A stretch of DNA of 64,000 nucleotides from the IMG/VR virus record IMGVR_UViG_3300042007_000202, positions 1-64,000 of that record. One strand, given 5' to 3'. This stretch comes from a virus. The position numbers and the translations under genes are program-made. The notes beneath the pieces were generated by a model, which ran no database searches, was not told the origin of the DNA, and was given only the letters and a program-made list of their open reading frames with translations. This document shows positions 15,020 through 24,659 of this stretch, in pieces (the stretch's first letter is position 1; each line of letters starts with the position of its first letter).

Positions 15020-16891
15020 TCACGACACGATGATGCTGCGGAACGCCCCGGAGAACGGGTTGTCGGTGTCCCCGTTCACCCCCTCCTCCTTCTCCACCCA
15101 GAAGTACCCGCCCCGGTACTGCGAGTCGGCGGCCGTCACGGTGTACACGGTCCCGTTGGGCGCCGTCCGCCGGAAGGTGATCTGCGTCGGCGTCACCGTC
15201 AGCGAGTACGAGTTCCACGCGTTCACGGTCATCGCCGGAGTGGCCGTCGTAGCCAGGTAGGTGATAGCCGAAGCCTGGCTCGCCCACTTCGCAATGCCGA
15301 TCTCCCCGTTCTGCCGCTGGAACACCCGGTACAGCGTCTTCTGCCCCTCGGGGAACGCGTTCGGGTTCTGCACCGCATCACCCTGCGGCCACTCATACGG
15401 TTCACGGTCCGTCGCCGCCCCGAACAGCAGGCCCATCTTGGCCCGCGACGTGGACACCGCAGCCAGCGACGTCCACTTCATGTCCCACGTGATCGTGTAG
15501 TTCGTCGGGCTCGCCAGCGGGCACAGCCACCCCACCAGCACCGACGGCCGCCCCAGCGTGGCACCGAAGCTCGCAGGCAGGAACAGCCCCGGCTCGGCCT
15601 GGTCCGTACGGCCGCGCACCGCCCCCGACCCCGAAGCCACCGCTTTGTTGTCGGTGCGGTAGGTGAGCTGACCGGTGCCCACCTTCCGGTGCGTCCAGGG
15701 GTCCGTCTCCGCCCGGTACCCGTACGGCCACACCGACGTGACCGGCCCCCGGTAGTACACCGGGTCATCCGCGAACGCACCACGGATTGCGAGCGCGGCC
15801 ACCCGCGTGCGCTGGGAGTGCCGCGAGTTGGTGTACATCAGGACCTGGAGCCCCGCGTTCTTGTACGTCGTGAAGACGCTGTCGGCGTACTTGTCCGAGA
15901 GCACGATCCACGTGATACCCGCCGCCTGGAGATCCGCCACCGCATACGGCAGTGCCGCCGTGCCCCAGGTGGCAGGCGTCTCAGGGATCATGAGCGGGGT
16001 GATGCCCGCGTTCTTCACCGTCACGGCGTTCGAGATCATCGAGACGCCGATCATGGCCCACGCCTGGGCGCAGTACTGGAGCACCCCCCGCATCGCCCCG
16101 ATGATCGCCGTCGACTCCGGATACGGCACCGTGGCCGCCACCGTGCAGTCGATCAGCGCCACGGCCTTCCCGCTGATCTTCGCCAGGAAGTCCGTCAGCA
16201 GCGGCTGGTAGTAGCGCTGCGCCAGGAAGCCGTACCAGCCGCCCTTCCGCTCGTCCTTGGGCAGCCGGTCCGGCGGCCCGAAAGCCACCGGGTCGTCCTC
16301 ATCGCCCGCGTAGTTCATCGTCTGGGCGCAGGTCTCAGCCGAGAGCTGGCGGATCTCCTGGCTGGTGTAGATGGAGGAGCGGGTCTCCTCCATGCGGTGG
16401 TTGTTGAGGTCCGGCACCACACCCACGTCATCGCTGCTGGTGGCGCACCGGAAGTGGATGATGTCGTTCCCCGTGGCCAGGCAGTAGTCGAGCTGGTACG
16501 GCGAGGAGTACGGCCCACGGAGCTGGGCCAGCGTCCACGCCCCCACCGTGTCCGGCGCGGCCGGGAGGTCCGCGATGGTCTGGAGACAGGTGGCCGGTGT
16601 GGGCGGGGTGCCCCCGGAAGGCACGAAGAGGCCGCCGTCCGGGCCGAAGCTGGCCGCGTTCTGGGCCTGGCTGGACAGCCGCACCTGGAGGTCGCCGGAG
16701 GCCTCGTTGTAGACGAGGCCCGGCCCCAGGTTCCCCGCCAGGCATGCGACGATGCCCGCGCACCCGGTCTTCCCGTCGACCTCCAGCGACACGACATACG
16801 GCTGCTGCACGCTGCCGTTCCCGCTCACAACGACGGGCGAAGCACCTTGGATCACGCACGAGCAGGAGCCCGTGCACCCGCACCTGGCCAT
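15020..16891 (-). CDS. Minor tail protein with GDPD-like barrel and lectin-like end
   Basis: 623 aa. A Cys-rich N-terminus (MARCGCTGSCSC) is followed by beta-rich sequence. Residues about 150-370 form an alternating pattern (KAVALIDC, AITWIVLSDKYADSV, GLQVLMYTNSRHS) like a glycerophosphodiester phosphodiesterase TIM barrel. The C-terminal 240 residues (TNYTITWDMKW...FRRTAPNGTVYTV) resemble a concanavalin-like carbohydrate-binding domain. The GDPD HRG...ENT motif is not clearly intact, so binding rather than hydrolysis is likely. Probable receptor-binding tail-tip protein. Confidence 0.82.
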   Translation of the reverse strand: MARCGCTGSCSCVIQGASPVVVSGNGSVQQPYVVSLEVDGKTGCAGIVACLAGNLGPGLVYNEASGDLQVRLSSQAQNAASFGPDGGLFVPSGGTPPTPATCLQTIADLPAAPDTVGAWTLAQLRGPYSSPYQLDYCLATGNDIIHFRCATSSDDVGVVPDLNNHRMEETRSSIYTSQEIRQLSAETCAQTMNYAGDEDDPVAFGPPDRLPKDERKGGWYGFLAQRYYQPLLTDFLAKISGKAVALIDCTVAATVPYPESTAIIGAMRGVLQYCAQAWAMIGVSMISNAVTVKNAGITPLMIPETPATWGTAALPYAVADLQAAGITWIVLSDKYADSVFTTYKNAGLQVLMYTNSRHSQRTRVAALAIRGAFADDPVYYRGPVTSVWPYGYRAETDPWTHRKVGTGQLTYRTDNKAVASGSGAVRGRTDQAEPGLFLPASFGATLGRPSVLVGWLCPLASPTNYTITWDMKWTSLAAVSTSRAKMGLLFGAATDREPYEWPQGDAVQNPNAFPEGQKTLYRVFQRQNGEIGIAKWASQASAITYLATTATPAMTVNAWNSYSLTVTPTQITFRRTAPNGTVYTVTAADSQYRGGYFWVEKEEGVNGDTDNPFSGAFRSIIVS

Positions 16892-17100
16892 TAGCCCTCC
16901 TGGTTGCCGAAGTCGTAGGGAATGAGGTGGTCGCGGCCGTCGTCCTCGCAGGCGACCCGCTGCCAGCCGTCGTCGGTGAGCAGGACGAGCGTGTCGGACA
17001 TGGCATGGACGGCAGTGAGCCGCTGGCCGATCGCCCTCTGCGAGGCGACCGCCGCGCGCAGGGGCCGCTGGCCCGCCCGCTGGCCGGGCAGCGTCGTCAT
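16891..17100 (-). CDS. Small tail-operon protein, 69 aa
   Basis: ATG at 17100 overlaps the upstream stop and its TAA overlaps the downstream start. The second half, LVLLTDDGWQRVACEDDG, looks like a small beta domain. Both one-base overlaps support translation. Function unknown, perhaps a tail-tip part. Confidence 0.75.
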   Translation of the reverse strand: MTTLPGQRAGQRPLRAAVASQRAIGQRLTAVHAMSDTLVLLTDDGWQRVACEDDGRDHLIPYDFGNQEG

Positions 17101-19508
17101 CAGCTCAGCTCCTCATCAAGGTCAGCGAGCGGCGTCAGCGTGACGCCGACCTTCTCCTGGCCGTTCTGCCACGACCCCTCCACGTCCGTGAGCGCGAAGC
17201 CCTGGAGCACCGGCTGACAGAAGCTCTCCGCCAGCACGTCGAAACGCTCCCCGGGGACGAGCTGCTGAAGCTTGACGGGGGCCGTCGCGGCGAGTGCGGC
17301 GCCGTCGGGGACGCTGATGGTCACGGGGATGGGGTAGCGCCCGGCGATGGCATCCTTGGCCGCCTCGCGCAGGTCCGCGTCCGTCACCTTCTCCTCATCG
17401 ATCGACACCAGCACATCCAGCCGCCCGTAAGCCGTCTTGGTCCGGCCGTAGCCGAGAGTCTTGCCGTTGCTGATCTCCTGCTGGTCCTGCGTGGTGGCGA
17501 AGCCGTAGGTGCCGCCTTGGGTGCCGTCCTTGATGACTTCGATGCCCCCGGTGAAGTCCTCCATGGTCAGGCGCGCCTGCGCCCGGGTGTTGGAGGTGGG
17601 CTTCGCCCGGAGCATGACGGCCCGGCCGACGGCAGTCCAGGTGAGCCCGCGCTTGGCCCACTCCCGCAGCATGTCCCCCAGGTACGCGGTCCAGATGGCG
17701 GTGTTGGAGGAGCCGTCCTTCTCGACCTTGATCGTCGGGAGCCCGGCGTTCCGGACGATCATGTAGTTCATGATGCCGGGGTAGTCCGCCACCGCCAACG
17801 CCGATGCGCTCAGGTTCAGGCGGATGTGGTTGTAGGCGATCTGCGTGATGGGCCCCGCCTTGCGCCCGGAGGAGTCCGCCGTGGCAGCGGTGTACGTCAC
17901 CCGCCACGTGTTCACCAGATGATCGAACCAGGCGGTCACGTCCTGCGCGCTGATCACGATGCTGTCCCGGCGGGAAGTCGTCCTGACGATGGGGCCCTGC
18001 CACACCAGCTCCCCGTCCCGGTACAGCGTCAGCTCATGCACCCACGGCTCCGCCTCCCCCAGCGCCGCACAGCACTCCCCGCTGATGTCGCCCTTCAGTA
18101 CCGTGATGGAGGCCTCGGAGACGTCGTTGAGGGTCCGGTTCCAGGTCACTTCGGTCAGCCGGTCCATCGCAGTGCTGGCGTACGGCTGCGCGCCGCCGCG
18201 CCAGTGGAGCTGTGCGCTGTAGGTGGTGGCGCAGCCGAGGGTGTTGTCCTCCCCGCCGACCGCCTCACCGCCCTGGTTGCAGCCGCCCTCCGGCACATAG
18301 GTGACCGGGTTGGAGGCGTCCTCGGTGGTGGAGCCGTCGGTGCGGTGGATCTCCAGGTGGTACGTGAGCGGCATGCACCCCACGGGCGCGGAGTCGAACC
18401 ACGTGGATACGGCCGGGAGGGAGCCCGCGCCCTGGCCGGAGAACAGGATCTGCCGGGTGCCCGCCACGTCGCGGGAGATCTCCCACGACTGGATCGACTC
18501 GGTGTCCTCCACGTTGACGGTGAGTTCGACGCCGTCTTCCGGCGAGGAGACCACCTCCGCCTGGATGGGCACGGTGGTGTCCACCAGCGACGTGATCCCG
18601 TAGAGGGCGACCAGCCGGGGGGATTCGCTGATGGCGAACCCGAAGGTGAGCTGCGGGCCGGTCGGCAGGTCGAAGACGGCCAGGCCCTCGGGCTCGCGGT
18701 AGTCCAGCGTGAGCGCGTACGCGTTGTGCACCCGGTCGATCACGGTGCCGGTGCGCATGTCGATCACCGTCCACCACGCGTTCCCGTTGCCGTCCGGCGG
18801 CGGCGGGTTGGTGTCGTCCTCGCTGTAGGCGGTGCCGTGCTGCTGGTAGATGTACTCCCCGAAAGCCGTCCACGACTGGAATTCGGGGTAGCTGGGCCGG
18901 GCGAACTGGTACAGGGGAGCGCTGTAGTCCTTCGCCTTGAAGTCCGCCAGCGCGTAGACCGCGTACTGAGTGCCGGAGCCCTGGCTGTAGGCGATGGTCA
19001 TGCGGCCGTGGGGCAGGTCCAGGCCGGGCGTGATGGCGGTTGTCCCTGTGAAGGGCTCGTACGCCTGGTCAGCCGGGACGTCCTCGGGGTCGATGACCGC
19101 CTGGTCGACGAACTCGATCCGGCAAATGCGGCGGCCGTGGGCGTTCGTGCCGATGGGCTGCTCCTCCGCGTCGAACGGCAGCCACAGCCAGGTCTTGCCG
19201 GTCACGCTGTCGTGCTCCACGCCGATGCCCGAGCCGTGGTCGAACCGGCGGCAGTACATGACGCCGGTCACCTGGCCGGACATGTTGACCCGGTTGACGG
19301 CGATGTCGCCCCGGCTGTCGCGGACTCCAGTGGGCGGGGGCTCCGTCTCACCCGGCAACGTCACCCCGTTGGCGACCACCTGCGTGATGTACATGAGCTG
19401 CGTGACGGGCTCGTAGAACACCTGCTGGTGGACCCGGGCAAAGGTCAGATCGAACGGGTCCAGGACGGCGCTGGCGCCGCCGCGCAGGTTGAACAGGATC
19501 TCAGCCAC
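17100..19508 (-). CDS. Large minor tail protein (tail hub; ReqiPepy6 gp37-like)
   Basis: 802 aa, GTG start. The N-terminal half is beta-rich (residues 1-300), then Fn3/Ig-like sequence, then a C-terminal part with LTEVTWNRTLNDVSEASITV and LYRDGELVWQGPIVR. Those are the landmarks of the siphovirus ReqiPepy6 gp37-like family that makes the tail hub or baseplate. Placed after the distal-tail-like protein in the usual order. Likely joins the tail tube to the receptor-binding proteins. Confidence 0.82.
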   Translation of the reverse strand: MAEILFNLRGGASAVLDPFDLTFARVHQQVFYEPVTQLMYITQVVANGVTLPGETEPPPTGVRDSRGDIAVNRVNMSGQVTGVMYCRRFDHGSGIGVEHDSVTGKTWLWLPFDAEEQPIGTNAHGRRICRIEFVDQAVIDPEDVPADQAYEPFTGTTAITPGLDLPHGRMTIAYSQGSGTQYAVYALADFKAKDYSAPLYQFARPSYPEFQSWTAFGEYIYQQHGTAYSEDDTNPPPPDGNGNAWWTVIDMRTGTVIDRVHNAYALTLDYREPEGLAVFDLPTGPQLTFGFAISESPRLVALYGITSLVDTTVPIQAEVVSSPEDGVELTVNVEDTESIQSWEISRDVAGTRQILFSGQGAGSLPAVSTWFDSAPVGCMPLTYHLEIHRTDGSTTEDASNPVTYVPEGGCNQGGEAVGGEDNTLGCATTYSAQLHWRGGAQPYASTAMDRLTEVTWNRTLNDVSEASITVLKGDISGECCAALGEAEPWVHELTLYRDGELVWQGPIVRTTSRRDSIVISAQDVTAWFDHLVNTWRVTYTAATADSSGRKAGPITQIAYNHIRLNLSASALAVADYPGIMNYMIVRNAGLPTIKVEKDGSSNTAIWTAYLGDMLREWAKRGLTWTAVGRAVMLRAKPTSNTRAQARLTMEDFTGGIEVIKDGTQGGTYGFATTQDQQEISNGKTLGYGRTKTAYGRLDVLVSIDEEKVTDADLREAAKDAIAGRYPIPVTISVPDGAALAATAPVKLQQLVPGERFDVLAESFCQPVLQGFALTDVEGSWQNGQEKVGVTLTPLADLDEELS

Positions 19509-19514
19509 GGGCCG

Positions 19515-20798
19515 TCACCCCACATCCGCGCGGGGCACCAGCAGCACCCGCGCTGTGGCGTCGGCCGCCGTGGTGTCGGAACGGGACCACACCTCGATGC
19601 ACAGTCCGCTGGGGCAGGGGAAGGTGGGCCACGAGAAGTTCGCTCCTTCGGCGCCGTAGATGGTCGGGGTGCTGGTGGCGGTGCCGATCGGGAACTGCGG
19701 GCATTCCACCACCGACCGCTGCACGCGGCCATCCACGCGCAGCGTGGAGCCGGGCGGGACATAGCCGACGTTGATGTCCGCGCACGCGTTGCACGGGTCC
19801 AGGAAGCTCCCGCAGGGGTTGTTCTGAGGGTTGGCCCAGAACCGCACCAGCAGGCGGCGCATGGCCGTGGAGCCGGTGCGCACCTCCAGCACCGGCACCG
19901 TCTCCAGCCACGCGGACTCGTCCAGGGGGGAGACCTGGATGCGGGAGCGGCGGAAGGTGCCCAGGCCTGTCGGATAGCAGGGGCTGACGGGCTGGGGCGG
20001 CTTGGGCGGCATGGCCGGGGGCGGGCAGAGCGGATCCGTGGCGCACGGCTGAGGCGTCAGGCACTCCTGGTACACCTGGTCCGGGTCCACGTTGCTGACC
20101 AGCTCACCCGTCCCCAGCGCGACCCAGTCCACGTTCGTGCTCAGCGGGTCGTGGTAGATCCACGGCTTGGCCGCCGCCAGGGTGAAGGTGACGGTGGTCC
20201 ACAGGAACTGGCCGCCGCCCACCCACTGGCGCTCCGTGACGGCCGGGCCCGACAGGATTCCCACGTCGTACAGGTGGCGGATCTCCTGGTCTCCCAGGAC
20301 GCGGCTGTCCCCGGCCGCGATGGGGGTGGAGCCGGGGCAGGCGGAGAACGTGCAGATCTCGTCTCCGTCGCAGGTGCGCCCCTCGCACTGCGACCCGAGC
20401 AGCGCCGTGGCCAGCCACTCCAGCGCGTAGCTCTCCTCCGCCTCCCCGGCGGTGATCAGCGCGGCCGTCCAGGCGATCTCGCGGTGGTTGCGGCGGGCCG
20501 GGCCCAGCGCGCTGCCGTCACCGATCAGCGCGGTTGGGGAGCGGGTGATGGGCGAGGAGTTGAAGCCGGAGACGTCCATCCCGTACACCCCGTAGAAGCC
20601 CTTGGACGCGGGGACGGCGTTGTCGTACCAGGGGGCGGTGCCGTCTTCCAGGGACAGGTACGGGTCATCACCCATGGCCTCCGCCACGGCGTCACACGGG
20701 TCGCACTCCAGGTTCAGCCCGGCCGCCCTCGCGTAGGCGGTGGCGCGGGCGGTGTTGACGATCTCGTTCCCCGCCAGTTGGAGGTATCCGTCCCACAT
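19515..20798 (-). CDS. Minor tail protein (distal-tail-like), Cys-rich
   Basis: 427 aa, ATG after GGAGGCAGCC. It starts MWDGYLQLAGNEIVNTARA, follows the tape measure gene and has at least 15 Cys in short pairs (CDPCDA, CEGRTCDGDEIC, CNACAD), unusual for a cytoplasmic protein. By position and start it is the first minor tail protein, equivalent to a distal tail protein. Disulfides in the mature virion are possible. Confidence 0.82.
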   Translation of the reverse strand: MWDGYLQLAGNEIVNTARATAYARAAGLNLECDPCDAVAEAMGDDPYLSLEDGTAPWYDNAVPASKGFYGVYGMDVSGFNSSPITRSPTALIGDGSALGPARRNHREIAWTAALITAGEAEESYALEWLATALLGSQCEGRTCDGDEICTFSACPGSTPIAAGDSRVLGDQEIRHLYDVGILSGPAVTERQWVGGGQFLWTTVTFTLAAAKPWIYHDPLSTNVDWVALGTGELVSNVDPDQVYQECLTPQPCATDPLCPPPAMPPKPPQPVSPCYPTGLGTFRRSRIQVSPLDESAWLETVPVLEVRTGSTAMRRLLVRFWANPQNNPCGSFLDPCNACADINVGYVPPGSTLRVDGRVQRSVVECPQFPIGTATSTPTIYGAEGANFSWPTFPCPSGLCIEVWSRSDTTAADATARVLLVPRADVG

Positions 20799-20809
20799 GG
20801 CTGCCTCCC

Positions 20810-23800
20810 TCAGATCCCCGACGCGCGGGCGACATGGCCGTACAGGTGCTGCGCGAGGACCATGGCATCCGTCGCGGGGGTGGTGATGTTCCAGGTGTGG
20901 CTGGGCGCGGGGGCGGGCGGCTGCTTGAGGGCGCCGGAACGCTTGAGCAGGTCGACCAGGCCGGACTGGTGGGCGAGTTGCACGGCGCGCGCCGGGCGCG
21001 TCAGCGGCACGACGACTTCCTTACCGGCCTCACCGATCAGCGCGCGGGTGGGCATCGTGACGATGCCGCCGTCGGCGAAGGGGAGGAGCTTGCGGACCGA
21101 GCTGGGGATCCCGGACTTGATCTTGCTCATGATCTGCGAGCCGATGTCCCCGATGGCTCCGACGATGCGGGAACCGAGGCCGGAGAAGAGGCCGACGATG
21201 CCGGAGATGAGATCGGACACCGCTGAGCGCGCGGAGCTGGCTGCCGACTGGAACACCCCTGCGATGCGGGAGCCGAGGCCGGAGAGGGTCGAGACGATGC
21301 GGCCGGGCAGCGCGGAGAAGAACGAGGTCACCGAGCTGAAGCCGGAACGGACCGCGCCGGAAGAGGACGACGCCGCCGACCGGAACACCGACGACACGCG
21401 GCCGGGGATGGAGCTGATGAAGCCGATGATCCGGCCGGGCAGCGCGGAGAAGAACGAGGTCACCGCCGCGAAGCCCGAGCGGACGGCCCGGGTCGCGGCG
21501 TCGGCCGCCGAGGTGAACAGGGCCACGAGCCGCACGCCCAGCGACTGGAGGGCGCTCAGGATGCGGCCGGGCAGCTCGGTGAAGATGAAGATGATGGCGG
21601 CGATGCCCGTCAGGATGGCGATGGCCACCCCGGCGACCGCGCTGGTGAAGAGGTCGATCAGGCGGCCGGGCAGCGACTGGAGGAAAGCCAAAATCCGGCC
21701 GGGCAGCGCGGCGAAGAAGCCGACCACGCCGTCGATCCCCGTGGATACGGCGGAGGTGACGGTGGCCCAGGCCGAGGTGAAGAAGCTGACCAGCATGGAG
21801 CCGAACGCCGACAGTGCCCCGACCACGGTGTCGGGCAGGCGGGTGATGAACTGGATGACCGAGGTGACGCCCCGGACCAGGCCCACCAGCGCCGACACGA
21901 CGCCTCTGATGATCGGGACGACGATCTTGATGATCGCCCATGAGGCGAAGGCGGTGGCGACCTGGAGGACGGGGCCGAGGACCTGGATGAGGCCGGAGAC
22001 CAGCGGGGCCAGCGAGACGACCAGTTCCCCGAGCGGGGGCACCAGGGGCACCAGCGCCTGAACCAGGGCGGAGAAGGCGTCGACCAGGCTGGGAAGCACC
22101 GGCAGCAGCGCGCCGATGAGCTGCCCGACAAGCGGAACCACGGCATCCGCCACCTGGACCAGGGCATCCGCCACCTCATTCAGCAGCGGCACGAGCGCCA
22201 CAGCGGCATCCCCCAGGGCAGAGCCCAGCGCCTCACCGACCTGCGTGACGACCCCGATCAGAGGAACGAAGATCGGCAGGAGGCGGCCGATGAGGTCCAC
22301 GATCGGCCCGAGCAGCGGCAGCACAACCTTGAGCGCAGCGCCCAGAACCGCGCTGAACGCCTGCCCCAACTGGGCGACGATCGGGGCGAGTTGAGCGAAG
22401 ACGGGGGCGAGCCCCGTGATCACCGAAGCCAGGCCCTGGCCGAGCTCCGCCGCCACCGGCCCCAGCGCCGCGCCGAACTGCTGCACCGCCCCCGTCAGCA
22501 CCGGCATGATCGGCGTCAGCGTCGTGGCGATGGCATTGACCACCGGCCCCAGCGCCGCCCCCAGCGTGGACAGCGCCGTACCGAGCACAGTGGAGAAGAG
22601 CTGGCTGAGCTGAGTGATAAGCGGCAGTACCGGCTGGATGGCCTGCCGCATAGCCACGAAGACCTGCGTCAGTGCCCCGATGGACCCGCCGCCCCCGGCC
22701 GCCAGCGCCGCGAACAGGTCACCGAACAGCCCGACCAGGCTTGAGATGAACGCGCCGAGCTGCCGGAAAGTGACCAGAGCATTGGACACCCACGCGACGG
22801 CGGAGCCGGACTCGGCCGCCCGGGTGAGGAACTGCCCGAAGCGGGCGCCCAGGTTGGCCAGCGCGCCGCCGAGCCGACCGGCGAACCGCTCGCTGATGAC
22901 CCCGGCCATCTTGGTGAAACCGGCCACCACCGGGCCGATGGCCGCCGCCAGGCCCTTGGTGACCTTCCCCGTCCCCTGGAGGATCGAGGTCACGTTGCGC
23001 ACTCCCGTGGACGTGCGCAGGAAGTTGGCGATGCGCTGGCCCGCCAGCCCGAAGTTCCCCGCGACTTCGGCCAGCCCCTTCTTCAGCGGCCCGCCGAGCG
23101 CCTTGGCGACGCCGGTGATCTGCCCTTCCAGCGGCGCGAAGAACGCGTCCTGGACGGTGGTCTTCAGCTTGTCGAACGCAGGCTTGAGGGCCCGCAGCTC
23201 CCGCGCGGCGGCCTGCGCCTGGGGGCTGAGCTTCTCCAGCGCCTCGTTGAACTTCTCGGCGTCATCGCCCAGGGCCGCGCCGAACGCCTCACCGACCCCG
23301 CTGAGGGCGATCTTGAGCGCCGAGACGGCGACGATCATTCCGGCGATGGTCGCTGGACCGGCCGCGATGATGCCGACGGCCGGAGCCACCGACGCCGCGA
23401 ACGACGCGAGCGCGGCAGCCGCCACCAGCAGCGCCGGGCTCAGCGCGACAGCCAGCCGCAGCATCGAGGCGAGGCGCGTACCGAACGTAGAAGCCATCCC
23501 GGCCGCGTTGCCCAGCGAACGGGAAAGCTGGTTGGTGTCAGCGCCCACGTTCAGGTTCAGGTCAGGCAGGTTGTGCGCCCGGATCGCCTCATCGAGCCGC
23601 GTCAGGTCCGGATCCACGCGGATACGGATCGGATCCAGCCCGCGCATCGCGCGTTCCAGGTCGCGGCGGAAGCGGGCAGCGTCCGCCTGCACCCGGACCG
23701 TGATACCGCCCAGGCCGCGCAGGTCGCGCTGGAGCTGAGTACGGAACCGGCTGGTGTCGCCCTGCACGCGGACGCTGACCGCCATGGCGCGGACGTCGCG

Positions 23801-24493
23801 CTGAAGCCGGGCCAGGAACCGGGCCGTGTTCGGCTCCACATCCACCGAAACCCGCAAGGCACGCAGCCCCCGCTGGAGCAGCCGGTCGAACCGGCTCATC
23901 TCCGGCTCCACGCGGACCTGCCCGGTGATGCCACGCAGCGCGGTCTCCACATCCGCCCGGAACCGGACCACGTCCGGGCGGACACGGACGTCGGCGCTGA
24001 TGGCGCGGGCCGCCGCCTGGATGGCCGCCTGGAAGCGGGCCGCGTCCGGGCTGACCTGAACGTCCACGCTGGTACCCCGGAGCTGGCGGCGCAGCATGTC
24101 AGCGAACCGGCTGGTGTCCGGCTGGACGGGGACGGTGACGCCGCCCAGGCCGGAGAGCTGGGCAGACAGCTCGGCGCGGAAGGCGTCAGAGTCGGGCGCC
24201 ACACGGACGCTGGCGGTCAGGCCGCGCAGGTCGCGCTGGAGCTGGGCACGGAACCGGCTGGTGTCCGGCCCGACCTCGACACTCGCCCTCAGGTCACGCA
24301 GATTACGGCGCAGGTCGCGGCTGACCGTGCGGGCCGCGTCGCGGCCGGAGTTACGGATCGCCCGCTGGAGAGCCCGGTCCAGGGCCTCACCGGCGTCGCT
24401 GCCGGAGTCGCGGAACTCACGGCGCAGCTCCGCATTGAAGGTGTTGCTGTCGGCGGTGATGACGACCGACGCGCGCCCGACCTCACCCGCCAC
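20810..24493 (-). CDS. Tape measure protein
   Basis: 1227 aa from a GTG at 24493 that has GGAGGCAGCA before it; the frame also opens from TTG 24541 and ATG 24538. Residues about 50-330 contain ten repeats of roughly 29 aa of the form V.V.PD..RF.A.L...LRGL. The middle and C-terminal parts have long hydrophobic and amphipathic runs and repeated FFSALPGRI / LPGRIL units. It sets tail length and is ejected into the host envelope. Three junction-type 12-mers lie near or in it (21735, 23612). Confidence 0.92.
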   Translation of the reverse strand: MAGEVGRASVVITADSNTFNAELRREFRDSGSDAGEALDRALQRAIRNSGRDAARTVSRDLRRNLRDLRASVEVGPDTSRFRAQLQRDLRGLTASVRVAPDSDAFRAELSAQLSGLGGVTVPVQPDTSRFADMLRRQLRGTSVDVQVSPDAARFQAAIQAAARAISADVRVRPDVVRFRADVETALRGITGQVRVEPEMSRFDRLLQRGLRALRVSVDVEPNTARFLARLQRDVRAMAVSVRVQGDTSRFRTQLQRDLRGLGGITVRVQADAARFRRDLERAMRGLDPIRIRVDPDLTRLDEAIRAHNLPDLNLNVGADTNQLSRSLGNAAGMASTFGTRLASMLRLAVALSPALLVAAAALASFAASVAPAVGIIAAGPATIAGMIVAVSALKIALSGVGEAFGAALGDDAEKFNEALEKLSPQAQAAARELRALKPAFDKLKTTVQDAFFAPLEGQITGVAKALGGPLKKGLAEVAGNFGLAGQRIANFLRTSTGVRNVTSILQGTGKVTKGLAAAIGPVVAGFTKMAGVISERFAGRLGGALANLGARFGQFLTRAAESGSAVAWVSNALVTFRQLGAFISSLVGLFGDLFAALAAGGGGSIGALTQVFVAMRQAIQPVLPLITQLSQLFSTVLGTALSTLGAALGPVVNAIATTLTPIMPVLTGAVQQFGAALGPVAAELGQGLASVITGLAPVFAQLAPIVAQLGQAFSAVLGAALKVVLPLLGPIVDLIGRLLPIFVPLIGVVTQVGEALGSALGDAAVALVPLLNEVADALVQVADAVVPLVGQLIGALLPVLPSLVDAFSALVQALVPLVPPLGELVVSLAPLVSGLIQVLGPVLQVATAFASWAIIKIVVPIIRGVVSALVGLVRGVTSVIQFITRLPDTVVGALSAFGSMLVSFFTSAWATVTSAVSTGIDGVVGFFAALPGRILAFLQSLPGRLIDLFTSAVAGVAIAILTGIAAIIFIFTELPGRILSALQSLGVRLVALFTSAADAATRAVRSGFAAVTSFFSALPGRIIGFISSIPGRVSSVFRSAASSSSGAVRSGFSSVTSFFSALPGRIVSTLSGLGSRIAGVFQSAASSARSAVSDLISGIVGLFSGLGSRIVGAIGDIGSQIMSKIKSGIPSSVRKLLPFADGGIVTMPTRALIGEAGKEVVVPLTRPARAVQLAHQSGLVDLLKRSGALKQPPAPAPSHTWNITTPATDAMVLAQHLYGHVARASGI
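23612..23623. promoter_or_regulatory. 12-mer ATCCACGCGGAT inside the tape measure gene
   Basis: Exact member of the family, but intragenic; it could be a road-block site or coincidence. Confidence 0.35.
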
Positions 24494-24589
24494 TGCTGCC
24501 TCCGGACATGACGAACCACTCAGGTTCGCCCGGCCCATCAACCAGCAGCGATCACGTAACGCGACACCAGGCTACCGTCCGTGCCCGCG

Positions 24590-24611
24590 TCCGGGCGGGC
24601 GGCCGGGCGGA
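24590..24611. repeat. GC repeat between divergent genes
   Basis: CCGGGCGGGCGGCCGGGCGG, between the tape measure start and the divergent HTH gene. Confidence 0.6.
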
Positions 24612-24659
24612 CAGCCTCATCCGACGGCTTGTCAGTGCCCGTCAGTACACTGCGCCCCC

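Noticed and set aside
18397-18408. AACCACGTGGAT resembling the 12-mer
   Set aside because: Two differences from the consensus core, located inside a minor tail gene; likely chance.
17517-22061. 1514-codon plus-strand open frame over the tail genes
   Set aside because: It is an antisense shadow of the tape measure and minor tail genes, caused by high GC in the third codon position. The protein is low-complexity Arg/Gly/Val/Asp, and the opposite strand has recognised domains.
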